A stretch of DNA of 64,000 bases, taken from assembly GCF_013410455.1 (NCBI RefSeq), contig NZ_JACCFW010000001.1:2248929-2312928 (forward strand), written 5' to 3'. The translations under genes were made by a program, and so were the position numbers. Positions within the stretch are counted from its first letter, which is position 1. Each line of letters begins with the position of its first letter. Source of the DNA: Allobranchiibius huperziae (GTDB lineage Bacteria; Actinomycetota; Actinomycetes; Actinomycetales; Dermatophilaceae). The notes below the pieces were generated by a model, which was given only the letters and a program-made list of their open reading frames with translations, had not been told where the DNA came from and made no database searches. Positions 42,091 to 51,848 of the stretch are shown piece after piece.

Positions 42091-44991
42091 TCAGCTGCAG
42101 CCGGAGGTGCTTCCGCAGCCCTCGCACACGTAGCAGCTACCGGCCGGGCGCATCTTCGTGCCGCAGGTCATGCACATCGGCGCGTCCGCGGACTTGCCCT
42201 GGAACTTCTCCATCAGCTCGGCCGAGGAGTGGATCTCCGAGGAGACCTCGCGCACGTCAGCCGCGCCGGCACCGGAAGTGATGTCCTCGGCAGCCACCGT
42301 CGACGTCGACTGCTCGGGCCGCTTGGAGGACGGCGCCGCTGACTGGGAGTAGGACTCCAGCTCGCCGGCGACATCTTCGTCACCGTCGGCCTCGGTCGCC
42401 TCGGCGTAGGAGCCGGTCTCGAGCTGACGGGTGCGCTCCTCGGCGGTGTGGATGCCCATGAACGACCGCGTCTCGAAGTCGGTGTAGTCCAGCGCCAGAC
42501 GACGGAAGACATAGTCCATGATCGACTGCGCCATCCGCACGTCCGGGTCGTCGGTCAGACCGGCAGGCTCGAAGCGCAGGTTGGTGAACTTCTCCACGAA
42601 GGTCTCCAGCGGCACGCCGTACTGCAGGCCGATGGACACGGCGATCGAGAAGGCGTCCATCATGCCGGCGAGGGTCGAGCCCTGCTTGCCGAACTTCAGG
42701 AAGAGCTCGCCCAGCTGACCGTCGTCGTAGGTGCCCGCGGTGAGGTAGCCCTCCGCACCGCCGACGGCGAACGAGGTGGTCTGCGAGGTACGACGCTTCG
42801 GCATGCGCTTGCGCACCGGGCGGTACTCGATGACCTTCTCGACGGCGGCGTCGGCAGCGGCGGCCGCCTTGTCCTTGGCGGTCGAGCCACCGTCGGACAG
42901 CGGCTGACCGACCTTGCAGTTGTCGCGGTAGACCGCCAGCGCCTTCAGCCCCAGCTTCCAGCCCTCCAGGTGCACCTCGGCGATGTCCTCGACGGTCGCC
43001 GTCTCCGGCAGGTTGACCGTCTTGGAGATGGCACCGGACAGGAACGGCTGGCAGGCCGCCATCATCCGCACGTGACCGAGAGCGCTGATCGCCCGCTCGC
43101 CCATCGCGCAGTCGAAGACCTCGTAGTGCTCCGGCTTCAGACCCGGCGCGTTGATGACGTGGCCCTTGTCGGCGATGTGCTCGACGATCGCCTCGATCTG
43201 CTCCTGCTGGTAGCCCAGCTTCTTCAGCGCGCGCGGGATCGTCTGGTTGACGATCTGCATCGATCCGCCACCGACCAGCTTCTTGAACTTGACCAGCGAG
43301 AAGTCCGGCTCGATGCCGGTGGTGTCGCAGTCCATCATGAAGCCGATCGTGCCGGTCGGCGCGAGCACCGAGGCCTGCGCGTTGCGGTAGCCGTGAGCCG
43401 CGCCGAGCTCGACGACCTGCTTCCAGGCCTTGCTGGCGTAGCGGTGGATCTCACCGTCCATCGAGTCCGGCGGACGCAGCTCGTCGTTGGCGCTGCGGTG
43501 CTTGCGCATCACCTTCTGGTGCGCATCCGCGTTGCGGGCGTAGCCCGCGTACGGACCGACGACCTCGGCCAACTCGGCCGAGCGCTTGTACGCCGCGCCG
43601 GTCAGCAGGGAGGTGATCGCGCCGGCCAGGCTGCGGCCGCCCTCGGACTCGTAGCCGTGGCCGGTCGCCATCAGCAGCGCGCCGAGGTTGGCGTAGCCGA
43701 TGCCGAGCTGGCGGTAGTTGCGCGTGGTCTCGCCGATGGCCTCGGTCGGGAAGTCGGCGAAGCAGATCGAGATGTCCATCGCGGTGATGACCAGCTCGAC
43801 GACCTTCTGGAACGTCGCGGTGTCGAAGGTGTCGTCGTCCCGCAGGAACTTCAACAGGTTGAGCGACGCGAGGTTGCACGAGGAGTTGTCCAGCGACATG
43901 TACTCCGAGCACGGGTTGGACGCGGTGATCCGGCCGCTCTCGGGGGTGGTGTGCCAGTCGTTGATCGTGTCGTCGTACTGGATGCCGGGGTCGGCGCACT
44001 CCCACGCCGCCTTGTTGAGCTTGGCGAACAGCTCACGGGCGTCGACGGACTCGATGACCTCACCGGTGCCGCGGGCGGTCAGCCCGAACTCCGTGCCGGC
44101 CTCGACCGCGCGCATGAACTTGTCGCTCACCCGCACCGAGTTGTTGGCGTTCTGGTACTGCACCGAGGTGATGTCACGGCCGCCGAGGTCCATGTCGAAG
44201 CCGGCGTCGCGCAGCGCGCGGATCTTGTCCTCCTCGCGCGCCTTGGTCTCGATGAACTCCTCGATGTCGGGGTGGTCCACGTCGAGCACGACCATCTTGG
44301 CCGCACGGCGGGTGGCCCCACCGGACTTGATGGTGCCCGCGGACGCGTCGGCGCCGCGCATGAAGGAGACCGGACCGCTAGCGGTGCCGCCGCTGGACAG
44401 CAACTCCTTGGAGGAGCGGATCCGCGAGAGGTTGAGGCCGGCGCCCGAACCGCCCTTGAAGATGAACCCCTCCTCCTTGTACCAGTTGAGGATCGAGTCC
44501 ATCGAGTCGTCGACCGACAGGATGAAGCACGCCGAGACCTGCTGCGGGCTCTTGGTGCCCACGTTGAACCACACCGGGGAGTTGAAGCTGAACACCTGGT
44601 GCAGCAGCGCCCAGGTCAGTTCGTGCTCGAAGATCTCCGCGTCCTCGTCGCTCGCGAAGTAGCCGTTGTCGCGCCCGCCCTTGACGTAGGTCAGGACGAC
44701 ACGGTCGATCAGCTGCTTGAGGCTGGTCTCACGCACCGCGGTGCCGAGCGCCCCGCGGAAGTACTTGGTCGTCACGATGGTGGAGGCGTTGAGAGACCAG
44801 AAGTCCGGGAAAAGGACACCGCGCTGCTCGAAGATCGTCGCGCCGGTCTTCCAGTTCTGCTGCACGACGTCGCGCTGCTCCCAGGTCACCTCGTCGTACG
44901 GGTGGACGCCGGGCGTGGTGAAGATGCGCTCGATGTGCACCCCACGGTCTGCGCGGGCGGCGTCGGCGCGGGCGCCGGTGGTCTCGGTCAT
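42091..44991 (-). CDS. nrdJ: Adenosylcobalamin-dependent ribonucleotide reductase, class II
   Basis: A 966-aa class II enzyme that reduces ribonucleotides using coenzyme B12. The opening IFTTPGVHPYDEVTWEQRDV, VSACFILSVDDSMDSI, NPCSEYMSLDNSSCNLASLNLLKFL and QTIPRALKKLGY are diagnostic of the long NrdJ form. The Cys-rich tail (CMTCGTKMRPAGSCYVCEGCGS) is the usual zinc/redox end. ATG 44991 has a GGAGG ribosome site. It lies 124 bp after nrdR on the same strand. I see no cobalamin riboswitch in that gap. Confidence 0.95.
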   Translation of the reverse strand: MTETTGARADAARADRGVHIERIFTTPGVHPYDEVTWEQRDVVQQNWKTGATIFEQRGVLFPDFWSLNASTIVTTKYFRGALGTAVRETSLKQLIDRVVLTYVKGGRDNGYFASDEDAEIFEHELTWALLHQVFSFNSPVWFNVGTKSPQQVSACFILSVDDSMDSILNWYKEEGFIFKGGSGAGLNLSRIRSSKELLSSGGTASGPVSFMRGADASAGTIKSGGATRRAAKMVVLDVDHPDIEEFIETKAREEDKIRALRDAGFDMDLGGRDITSVQYQNANNSVRVSDKFMRAVEAGTEFGLTARGTGEVIESVDARELFAKLNKAAWECADPGIQYDDTINDWHTTPESGRITASNPCSEYMSLDNSSCNLASLNLLKFLRDDDTFDTATFQKVVELVITAMDISICFADFPTEAIGETTRNYRQLGIGYANLGALLMATGHGYESEGGRSLAGAITSLLTGAAYKRSAELAEVVGPYAGYARNADAHQKVMRKHRSANDELRPPDSMDGEIHRYASKAWKQVVELGAAHGYRNAQASVLAPTGTIGFMMDCDTTGIEPDFSLVKFKKLVGGGSMQIVNQTIPRALKKLGYQQEQIEAIVEHIADKGHVINAPGLKPEHYEVFDCAMGERAISALGHVRMMAACQPFLSGAISKTVNLPETATVEDIAEVHLEGWKLGLKALAVYRDNCKVGQPLSDGGSTAKDKAAAAADAAVEKVIEYRPVRKRMPKRRTSQTTSFAVGGAEGYLTAGTYDDGQLGELFLKFGKQGSTLAGMMDAFSIAVSIGLQYGVPLETFVEKFTNLRFEPAGLTDDPDVRMAQSIMDYVFRRLALDYTDFETRSFMGIHTAEERTRQLETGSYAEATEADGDEDVAGELESYSQSAAPSSKRPEQSTSTVAAEDITSGAGAADVREVSSEIHSSAELMEKFQGKSADAPMCMTCGTKMRPAGSCYVCEGCGSTSGCS

Positions 44992-45115
44992 GCTGTTCCT
45001 CCGTGTGACGTGGTGAGCTGGGCTGCTGATGCGGGTGGTGCTGGTGATGCTGTGGGGCCTTGCGGTACGCGCACGGGTTACTGCTGCAGCACCCGGCGCA
45101 CGGGATAACCGGGTA

Positions 45116-45625
45116 TCAGTGATCCTCCCCGGCACCACTGACAACGGGATCGTCGGCGGCGTACGAGGGGCCGAGCACCTGACGCTCGGCGCGAAGCAGC
45201 GCGATCGCCGCCTCGAAGTCGCCCAGGTCGTCGAAGGCCTGGTAGACAGAGGCGAATCGCAGGTAGGCGACCTCGTCGAGGGCACGCAACGGGCCGAGGA
45301 TCGCCAGACCGACGTCATGGGCGTCGATCTCGGCCAGTCCCTGCATCCGGATGGACTCCTCCACCTGCTGGGACAGCAGCGCCAGGTCGTCCTCGGAGAC
45401 CGGGCGGCCCTGGCACGCCTTGCGCACCCCGACGAGCACCTTCTGGCGGCTGAACGGCTCGCTGGCTCCGGACCGCTTGACGACGGTCAGGCTCGTGGTC
45501 TCCATAGTGGAGAAGCGCTTGCCGCAGCTGGGGCACTGGCGGCGCCGTTTGATGCAGGTGCCGTCCTCGCTCGAGCGGGAGTCGACGACGCGACTGTCCT
45601 CGTGCCGGCAGAACGGGCAGTGCAT
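45116..45625 (-). CDS. nrdR: Transcriptional regulator NrdR
   Basis: A 169-aa repressor of ribonucleotide reductase genes. The N-terminal zinc ribbon ([27 protein letters not shown]) is followed by an ATP-cone (about 50-140) that senses nucleotides. ATG 45625 begins the conserved MHCPFC end. Together with nrdJ downstream it forms a short operon. Candidate NrdR boxes lie about 150-200 bp upstream. Confidence 0.95.
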   Translation of the reverse strand: MHCPFCRHEDSRVVDSRSSEDGTCIKRRRQCPSCGKRFSTMETTSLTVVKRSGASEPFSRQKVLVGVRKACQGRPVSEDDLALLSQQVEESIRMQGLAEIDAHDVGLAILGPLRALDEVAYLRFASVYQAFDDLGDFEAAIALLRAERQVLGPSYAADDPVVSGAGEDH

Positions 45626-45967
45626 GCGTGTCTCCCTCACCCTCGACGATCGGCTCACACCGATCACTCGCCGTCCACGCCGTAGCCCCGCCGAACGAGC
45701 CGCCCACCTGTGGGTAACTCGTGGACAACCGGGGGATATCCGCGCTGTGCCTTGGGATAACCCGGGTCGACCTGGGGACTACATGTGGACAACTTACATC
45801 GATGTAACTACTAGATGTAGGGATCGTATTCCGGTGGAGGGGGTGATGCAACCTTTAGAGACTGCCCGGTTTCCGCGGGGTCGTTCGTGCTGGTCAGAGG
45901 GCCGCCGAGGGCGACACGGAGGCGGTGTCGGCCCTGCTACGGGGCGCCAGAAGGCGCGCGGCCGGAC
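45626..45967. other. 342-bp intergenic region with DnaA-box-like sites
   Basis: No gene is seen here. Besides the NrdR candidates it holds three 9-mers close to the actinobacterial DnaA box on the minus strand: TGTGGGTAA (45709-45717), CGTGGACAA (45720-45728) and TGTGGACAA (45784-45792; exact TTGTCCACA in reverse). The rest contains the nrdR promoter region and the 3' flank of the LysM gene. Confidence 0.45.
45776..45822. promoter_or_regulatory. Candidate NrdR box pair upstream of nrdR-nrdJ
   Basis: Two ACATGT/CTAC..GTAG-type sites, GACTACATGTGGAC (centre 45783.5) and ACTACTAGATGTAGGG (45807-45822, centre 45814.5), are 31 bp apart, the usual three-turn spacing of paired NrdR boxes. A perfect 14-bp palindrome TTACATCGATGTAA (45794-45807) lies between. 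Matches to the NrdR consensus are partial, so this is a candidate. Confidence 0.5.
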
Positions 45968-46408
45968 TCAGCGAGGCAGGCGCAGTTGCTCGCCGGCGAA
46001 CACCTGCAGGGTGTTCAGTCGATTGGCGGCCTGCACCCGCTGCACCGCATTGCCGATCGGCAGCTGGGGGTAGGCGTGGTGGGCGACCGAGGACAGGGTC
46101 TGGCCCGACTGGACGACCACGGTGTCGTAGCGCTGCGCGGACCCGCCGCCGCCCACTGCGGCACGGGCTCCCGCCACTCCCCCGACGAGACATAGCAGGA
46201 GTGCGCACAGCGTGATCAGCAGGCGACCGCGACGAGTGATGTGCATCGTCGGCGCAGGTGCGTCCACGAGCGCGGGCAGATCAGGGACCGCGCGCAGGTG
46301 GCCGCGACGGATGGACGCGGGCGCCGTACGTCGCGATGCGCCGGGACGACCCGGCCGGGCAGGGGTGGCGGGAGTGACCCAGCTGGGAACAGCGGTGACG
46401 GCACTCAT
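45968..46408 (-). CDS. LysM domain membrane protein beside lexA (probable SOS cell-division inhibitor)
   Basis: A 146-aa protein with a cytoplasmic Arg-rich N-terminus, one membrane helix (about residues 62-82) and an extracellular LysM domain (VVVQSGQTLSSVAHHAYPQLPIGNAV to FAGEQLRLP). This architecture and the divergent position next to lexA match YneA, DivS and Rv2719c, which halt division during the SOS response. GGAGGA precedes ATG 46408. The shared intergenic region holds a LexA box. Confidence 0.8.
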   Translation of the reverse strand: MSAVTAVPSWVTPATPARPGRPGASRRTAPASIRRGHLRAVPDLPALVDAPAPTMHITRRGRLLITLCALLLCLVGGVAGARAAVGGGGSAQRYDTVVVQSGQTLSSVAHHAYPQLPIGNAVQRVQAANRLNTLQVFAGEQLRLPR

Positions 46409-46500
46409 GAGATCCTCCGATAACTCGTCGATCGTACGTGTGTGCGATCGATCATCTGTCTGATGTCTAGCACGCGCGTTCGAGAAAATCCAGACACGCC

Positions 46501-46516
46501 CCGAACAGATGTTTGG
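46501..46516. promoter_or_regulatory. LexA (SOS) box
   Basis: CCGAACAGATGTTTGG matches the actinobacterial SOS box CGAAC-N4-GTTYG. It is 92 bp from the LysM start and overlaps the candidate -35 (TTTGGA) of lexA, so LexA can repress both divergent genes. Confidence 0.85.
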
Positions 46517-46541
46517 AAAGTGTGTCCGACTCTCGTAATCT
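46512..46541 (+). promoter_or_regulatory. Candidate lexA promoter
   Basis: TTTGGA (46512-46517) and TAATCT (46536-46541) are separated by 18 bp. The -35 lies in the SOS box, which explains autorepression. It implies a leader of about 165 nt before the lexA ATG. Confidence 0.5.
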
Positions 46542-46714
46542 CGTGCTCACCTGCAGAACTGAAACACCGACCACCGACAGCCCCTGCTCAGCAGTTGTGA
46601 ATCCGCGGAACGACGCCGAATACGGCGACTCATCGGTCCCGGGGACGCAGCCGTTCGGACACCTGGGGCGGGCGGTGGCAGCACGATCCACTCGGAGAGG
46701 GACGGACGAAGACC

Positions 46715-47443
46715 ATGGCCAAGGTGCACCAGATGCCCGAGCGCGACGACGACGGTTTGACCACCCGACAGCGGCGCGTGCTGGAGGTCATCCGCAACTC
46801 CGTGGACCGGCGCGGTTACCCGCCGAGCCTGCGCGAGATCGGCGAGGCCGTCGGCCTGACCAGCCCCAGCTCCGTCGCTCACCAGCTGTCGATGCTCGAG
46901 CGCAAGGGCTACCTGCGCCGCGACCCCAACCGGCCGCGCGCCATCGAGGTCATCTCACCGGACCAGGACAAGGACCAGCGCGGCTACCGGGGCGGGTCCA
47001 GCGTCACCAACGCGCCGGACGGTGACCTGAGCGTCGAGGACGAGACCGGCATCGGCGACCGACGACCCAGTGCGTCGTACGTCCCGGTCGTCGGACGGAT
47101 CGCCGCGGGCGGTCCGATCCTGGCCGACGAGGTCGTCGAGGACGTCTTCCCGCTGCCCAAGCAGATCGTCGGCGAGGGCGACCTCTTCCTGCTGAAGGTC
47201 GTCGGCGACTCGATGATCGACGCCGCGATCTGCGACGGCGACTGGGTCGTGGTGCGTCAGCAACCGACCGCGACCAACGGCGACATCGTCGCGGCGATGC
47301 TCGACAACGAGGCGACCGTCAAGACCTTCAAGCGCACCGGGGGCAAGGTCTGGCTGATGCCGCACAACACGGCGTACGACCCGATCGACGGCGACGACGC
47401 CGTGGTGCTGGGCAAGGTCACGGCGGTGCTGCGCAGGGTCTGA
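46715..47443 (+). CDS. lexA: SOS repressor LexA
   Basis: A 242-aa LexA. The winged helix ([36 protein letters not shown]) binds SOS boxes, and the C-terminal S24-type domain self-cleaves on RecA filaments. The cleavage bond is Ala131-Gly132 (GRIAAGGPI), with catalytic Ser166 (GDSMIDAA) and Lys203 (EATVKTF). The 45-residue acidic linker between domains is longer than in E. coli, as usual in actinobacteria. Confidence 0.97.
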   Translation: MAKVHQMPERDDDGLTTRQRRVLEVIRNSVDRRGYPPSLREIGEAVGLTSPSSVAHQLSMLERKGYLRRDPNRPRAIEVISPDQDKDQRGYRGGSSVTNAPDGDLSVEDETGIGDRRPSASYVPVVGRIAAGGPILADEVVEDVFPLPKQIVGEGDLFLLKVVGDSMIDAAICDGDWVVVRQQPTATNGDIVAAMLDNEATVKTFKRTGGKVWLMPHNTAYDPIDGDDAVVLGKVTAVLRRV

Positions 47444-47476
47444 GCGACCGCGGTCGCCCGGCGCTCCTCAGGCGCG

Positions 47477-48367
47477 TTAGACGCCCGGTGCACCCACGGC
47501 CGGCGCTCCCAGTCGGTCCGCCAGCGCCGTCAGGGTGCTGCCCAGCGGCGCCTCAATCTTCAGGTCGGTCTCGCCGTCCCCGCGGGTCCATCCGTCGTTG
47601 ATCACGATCACGGGCACGCCGATGCGGGCGGCCCGGCGCACGAACCGGTAACCGGACATCACCGCGAGCGACGACCCCAGGACGAGCAGCGCCGACGCCT
47701 CTTCGACGAGGCCGAAGCATTGCTCCACCAACGGTTTCGGCACCGATTCGCCGAACATCACGACGTCCGGTTTCAGCAGGTCCGAACCGCACACAGGGCA
47801 GTCGGCCGTGACGAACGCGCGCACGATCGCCTCGGGCAGCGCGACGTCACCGTCGGGTCGGACCGCGCCTCCGATCGCGCGGTCGAATCCGGGGTTGGCG
47901 TCGCGCAACCAGTCGTCCATGTCATCGCGGCGATGCGTGCTCGAGCAGGCCATGCAGACCACCCGCTCCAGGTTGCCGTGCAGCTCGAGCACCTCGCTCG
48001 CACCGGCCGCCTGATGCAGCCCATCGACGTTCTGGGTGATGACGCTCGTCAGGGTGCCGGCGGCGAGAAGCCTGGCGACCGCGCGGTGGCCGTCATTCGG
48101 TCGGGCAGCCGCAAAGCGTGGCCAACCGACGTAGGAACGTGCCCAATACCGCTGCCGCGCTTCATGACTGGCGCGTAGCTCGGTCACCGTCATCGGCTGC
48201 ACCCGACGTACGCCGCGGGCGTCGCGGTAACTCGGCAGACCCGATTCGGTGGACAGGCCGGCTCCGGTCAGGGCGACCAGCCCGCCATCCGCCAGGTAGC
48301 TCGCCAGTCCGTCCCATTGATCCGGGCGCACTCCCTCGGGCACCGGGGAGACCGCAGACTCGAGCAC
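47477..48367 (-). CDS. NAD-dependent protein deacylase, sirtuin family
   Basis: A 296-aa sirtuin. It has NAD-binding VALTGAGLSTESGLPSYRD, TQNVDGLHQAAGA, the catalytic His in LELHGN, two zinc Cys pairs (CMAC and CPVC) and GSSLAVMSGYRFV. The wording is nearest to the class II (SIRT4-like) branch. GTG 48367 is the likely start. It converges on lexA with 33 bp between and is divergent from a LysR gene that may regulate it (inference from layout). Confidence 0.9.
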   Translation of the reverse strand: MLESAVSPVPEGVRPDQWDGLASYLADGGLVALTGAGLSTESGLPSYRDARGVRRVQPMTVTELRASHEARQRYWARSYVGWPRFAAARPNDGHRAVARLLAAGTLTSVITQNVDGLHQAAGASEVLELHGNLERVVCMACSSTHRRDDMDDWLRDANPGFDRAIGGAVRPDGDVALPEAIVRAFVTADCPVCGSDLLKPDVVMFGESVPKPLVEQCFGLVEEASALLVLGSSLAVMSGYRFVRRAARIGVPVIVINDGWTRGDGETDLKIEAPLGSTLTALADRLGAPAVGAPGV

Positions 48368-48494
48368 GTCATCAGTGTCGCACCGGCCCCGTGGCCCCGT
48401 GGGTGCGCGGGTGGCCACTGCGATGCATGGCTGGTGCAGAACGAAAGCACGAAGATGGGTTCCGATGGATAACCTTCCATTATATGATTGGCGG

Positions 48495-49424
48495 ATGATC
48501 GACGCTGCGGGCCTGCGGGTCATCCGGGCCATCGCCGACGAGGGCAGCTTCACCGCTGCGGCCACCTCTTTGGGCTACTCCCAGCCCGCCATCTCCCAGA
48601 TGGTGCGCCGTCTGGAGGACCGGATCGGCACCGTCCTGGTCGAGCGCCTGGGCCGCAGCGTGCGGCTGACCGAAGCCGGCGCGGTGCTGGCCCGTCACGC
48701 GGGCCCCGTGCTCAGCGCCCTCGAGGCCGCCGAATCAGAGGTCGCCGCGATCGCCGGGTTGCGCGCCGGCCGCGTCCGCCTGATGGCCTTCCCCTCCTCC
48801 TCCTCGACACTCGTCCCGCACGCGCTCGCGATGGTGCGAAAGGCCTACCCCGACGTCGAGGTGACCTTCACCGAGGCCGAGCCCCCCGAGTCGCTGGCCG
48901 CACTGCGGGCCGGCGAGTGCGACATCGCCGTCGCGTTCGCATACGACGGTGCGCCGCTGGCCCGCGGCGAGGACGACATCGAGGCGTTCCAGTCCCGCAA
49001 GCTGCTCGACGACGAGGTGCGCCTGGTGGTGCCGTCGGACCACCCGCTCGCCGGCGCCGCGTCGGTGCGGATGACCGACATGGTCGACGAGCAGTGGATC
49101 GCGGGATGCCCACGATGCCGCGGACACCTGCTCTCCCTGGCCGAGCGCGCCGGATTCAGCCCGTCGGTCTCGTTCGAGACCGAGGACTACGTAGCGGTGC
49201 TGGGTTTCGTCGCCGCGGGCCTGGGGGTCGCCCTCGTGCCCGACCTGATCCTGCACTCGGCGCACAACGACGGCGTGACGATCCTGCCGATCAAGCCGAC
49301 CCCCCGTCGGACCGTCTACGCCGTCACCACCCCGGACCTCACGCGCGTGCCCGCCGTCGCCGCGACCCTGGAGGCGCTGTGCGCGGCGTCCACCTCGGTG
49401 CGGTCGGCGACACCGGTCGCCTGA
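48495..49424 (+). CDS. LysR family transcriptional regulator
   Basis: A 309-aa regulator. The N-terminal winged helix (LRVIRAIADEGSFTAAATSLGYSQPAISQMVRRLEDRIG) is followed by a periplasmic-binding-like effector domain (about 90-300). ATG 48495 is chosen because the helix-turn-helix begins at residue 5. An ATG 30 bp upstream is possible. Overlaps no neighbour; divergent from the sirtuin gene. Effector unknown. Confidence 0.9.
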   Translation: MIDAAGLRVIRAIADEGSFTAAATSLGYSQPAISQMVRRLEDRIGTVLVERLGRSVRLTEAGAVLARHAGPVLSALEAAESEVAAIAGLRAGRVRLMAFPSSSSTLVPHALAMVRKAYPDVEVTFTEAEPPESLAALRAGECDIAVAFAYDGAPLARGEDDIEAFQSRKLLDDEVRLVVPSDHPLAGAASVRMTDMVDEQWIAGCPRCRGHLLSLAERAGFSPSVSFETEDYVAVLGFVAAGLGVALVPDLILHSAHNDGVTILPIKPTPRRTVYAVTTPDLTRVPAVAATLEALCAASTSVRSATPVA

Positions 49425-49442
49425 GACTCCCCCACCTGCCCG

Positions 49443-51848
49443 TCAGGGCCTGTCGACGGTGACCCGCCCGTCGCGCACAGCCACGACCACGTCCCCTCCG
49501 CGGTCGGTGCGGTAGGTCGCTCCGGGCAGGCTCTTCAACAACGACAACGTCGAGGGCGTCGGCAGTCCGTAGTCGTTGTGAGCACCGACGCTGATGATCG
49601 AGATCGGTGCGTGCACGAAGCGCACCAGGTCGGCGGACTGGTTGGCCGAGCCGTGGTGGGCCACCTTGAGCACGTCAAAGGGCGGCCCCGTCGGCTGATG
49701 ACTCAGCTCGCCGTACACGGCAGCGCCCGCCTCACGCTCGATGTCACCGGTCAGAAGGATCCGCAGGCCGTGGGTGCGCACGTCGAGGGTGATGCTCGCG
49801 TTGTTCTGGATCGAGCCGGCGTCGATCTCGCGGCTCGGCCACAGCACGACGGCGTGCACCCCGGGCCAGTTCACGGTGTCTCCCGTGACCAGGGTGCGCA
49901 CCGGAATGTGGCTCGCGGCGGCAAGCCGGTGCACCAGCGGGGCGTTGCTGGCCGCCTCCCGGGTACCGGGCGCGCTCGTCGCGACCACCGGCGTCACGAA
50001 GATCTCCCCGACGGATCGCCCCCGCAGGGCACCGGTCAGACCGCCGACGTGGTCGAGGTGGAAGTGAGTGAGCACGATCGCGTCGATACGGGTGACGCCG
50101 GCGCGATGCAGGCAGGCGTCGATGTGCTGCGGGTCGGGCCCGGTGTCGACGACGACGCCGTGCCCCGGAGTCGTGGCGAGCACCCCGCCGTCGCCCTGCC
50201 CGACATCGCAGGAGATCCACACCCACCCCTGCGGCGGCCAGCCGAGATGCGGCAGCGGCCACGCCGCGGCCGTCAACGCCAGCGCGCAGCCGGCGGCCAG
50301 CGCCGGATGGGTACGGGCACGCCCCCACAACCCGACGCCGCCCCAGATCGCGAGCACGGTGAGCGCGCCGAGCAGGAGCGCACCGCCCAGCCCGCTCGGC
50401 CACGGCAGGACCCCGCCCGGCACCCGGGCGCCGACGTGGGCCACCCAGGCGATGCCCCAGGCCGGGACGGCCGCGCACCACGCCGGAACTGCGGCGACCG
50501 CCGGACCGAGCGGGCTCGCCAGCACGGTCACGACGCCGGCGAGGGTGGCCGGCTCGACGAAGACCGCAGCGAGCAGATTGGCGGGCACCCCGACCAGACT
50601 CACCGACGACTGCAGCAGCACGATCACGGGGGCGCACGCCGCTTGCGCTGCCAGCGGGATCGCGATCGCGTCGGCGACCGGTCGCAACCTGAGGGGCAAC
50701 CGCGCCGCCATCGCGTCACTCCACGGCCGGGCGAAGAGCAGAAGACCCAGGGTGGCCAGGGCAGAGAGGGCGAACCCGTACGAGCGGGCCAGCCACGGAT
50801 CCCAGGCCAGGAGTACGACGATCGCCGCCGCCAGCGCGGACGAACCGACCCGGCGGCGTGACATCGACACCCCGAGCAGACCGACCACGCCCATCACCGC
50901 GGCCCGTAGCACGCTCGGCTCGGGTCGGCACAGCAGGACGAACCAGCCGAGGACGAGCAACGCGAGCGGCGTACGCCACCGGCGCGGGACCCGGCACCAG
51001 CCCGCCAGCCAGCCCGCACCGACGAGGACGAACGTGACGTTGGATCCCGACACCGCGGACAGGTGGGTGAGCCCGGTGGCCCGCATGTCGTCGTTCAACC
51101 GCGTGGGCATCCGCGCGGTATCGCCCGTGACCAGGGCCGGGACCAGGCCGCGCGGATCGGCGGGCAGCGATGCCGTCGCGGCGCGGGTGTCGGACCGCAA
51201 CGACTCCACCCACCGGGTCAGCGGACCGGGCCTGCCGACCACGCGCGGGGGCGATCGAGCGTCGAGAAGGGCCGTGACGTCGTCACCGGCATCCGCCGGT
51301 TGCAGCCGCCCCGTGAACTCGATGCGGTCGTGCCAGGCCGGTGCCCGCCACGTGGGCCTGGCGAAGACCAGCACGGGGGTATCGGGGGTGCTGCGGGCGC
51401 CCCGCCCGACGACCGCACGCACCGAGGCGCGGTAGATGACCGTCGGTCGCGCCGGATTCGTCACGACGAGACGTGGGTCGGATTCGACCACGGCGGTCAC
51501 CCGCACGATCGCCCGCTGAGCTGCCAGTGTCTCGACAGGGCCCGCGGTGCGGGCGCTCTGGTGGGCTACCAATGCGCCGAGCAGCAGCGCGGTGCAGAGC
51601 CAGCCCAGGGCGATGCCCGCCCGCCACCCCGAGGAGCGGCGCCCGCGGCCGACGAGGAGGCAGAGCACGCCGAGGACGAGGCATCCGATCGCGATGCCGA
51701 GGACCACGGTCACGGGTTGCGGGAGGGCCACCACGGTGCACGCCCAGGCCATGAGTGCCGGCACCAGCATCCGCAGGTCCAGCGGCGGGCGGCCCACCGG
51801 CTCGCCGTCTCCCTTCTCCAGGTCGCCGGAAAGGCGATCCGCGCTCAT
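49443..51848 (-). CDS. comEC: DNA uptake channel protein ComEC
   Basis: An 801-aa membrane protein. The first 220 residues hold early helices and an OB-like segment. Residues 225-500 are the competence domain (PALVTGDTARMPTRLNDDMRATGLTHLSAVSGSNVTFVLV). The C-terminal third is a metallo-beta-lactamase domain (TPGHGVVVDTGPD, LTHFHLDHVGGL, LKVAHHGSANQSADL) thought to degrade one DNA strand. ATG 51848 overlaps the comEA stop by 4 bp. Whether the organism is naturally competent cannot be told. Confidence 0.95.
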   Translation of the reverse strand: MSADRLSGDLEKGDGEPVGRPPLDLRMLVPALMAWACTVVALPQPVTVVLGIAIGCLVLGVLCLLVGRGRRSSGWRAGIALGWLCTALLLGALVAHQSARTAGPVETLAAQRAIVRVTAVVESDPRLVVTNPARPTVIYRASVRAVVGRGARSTPDTPVLVFARPTWRAPAWHDRIEFTGRLQPADAGDDVTALLDARSPPRVVGRPGPLTRWVESLRSDTRAATASLPADPRGLVPALVTGDTARMPTRLNDDMRATGLTHLSAVSGSNVTFVLVGAGWLAGWCRVPRRWRTPLALLVLGWFVLLCRPEPSVLRAAVMGVVGLLGVSMSRRRVGSSALAAAIVVLLAWDPWLARSYGFALSALATLGLLLFARPWSDAMAARLPLRLRPVADAIAIPLAAQAACAPVIVLLQSSVSLVGVPANLLAAVFVEPATLAGVVTVLASPLGPAVAAVPAWCAAVPAWGIAWVAHVGARVPGGVLPWPSGLGGALLLGALTVLAIWGGVGLWGRARTHPALAAGCALALTAAAWPLPHLGWPPQGWVWISCDVGQGDGGVLATTPGHGVVVDTGPDPQHIDACLHRAGVTRIDAIVLTHFHLDHVGGLTGALRGRSVGEIFVTPVVATSAPGTREAASNAPLVHRLAAASHIPVRTLVTGDTVNWPGVHAVVLWPSREIDAGSIQNNASITLDVRTHGLRILLTGDIEREAGAAVYGELSHQPTGPPFDVLKVAHHGSANQSADLVRFVHAPISIISVGAHNDYGLPTPSTLSLLKSLPGATYRTDRGGDVVVAVRDGRVTVDRP

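Noticed and set aside
42448-45108. 886-codon plus-strand frame opposite nrdJ
   Set aside because: It is an antisense shadow of nrdJ with biased composition and no motif.
44992-45115. Cobalamin riboswitch between nrdR and nrdJ
   Set aside because: The 124-bp gap is too short for the element and no B12-box-like sequence was seen.
47444-47457. 14-bp palindrome GCGACCGCGGTCGC between lexA and the sirtuin gene
   Set aside because: There is no loop and no U run, and GC palindromes are frequent in such DNA. It is not convincing as a terminator.
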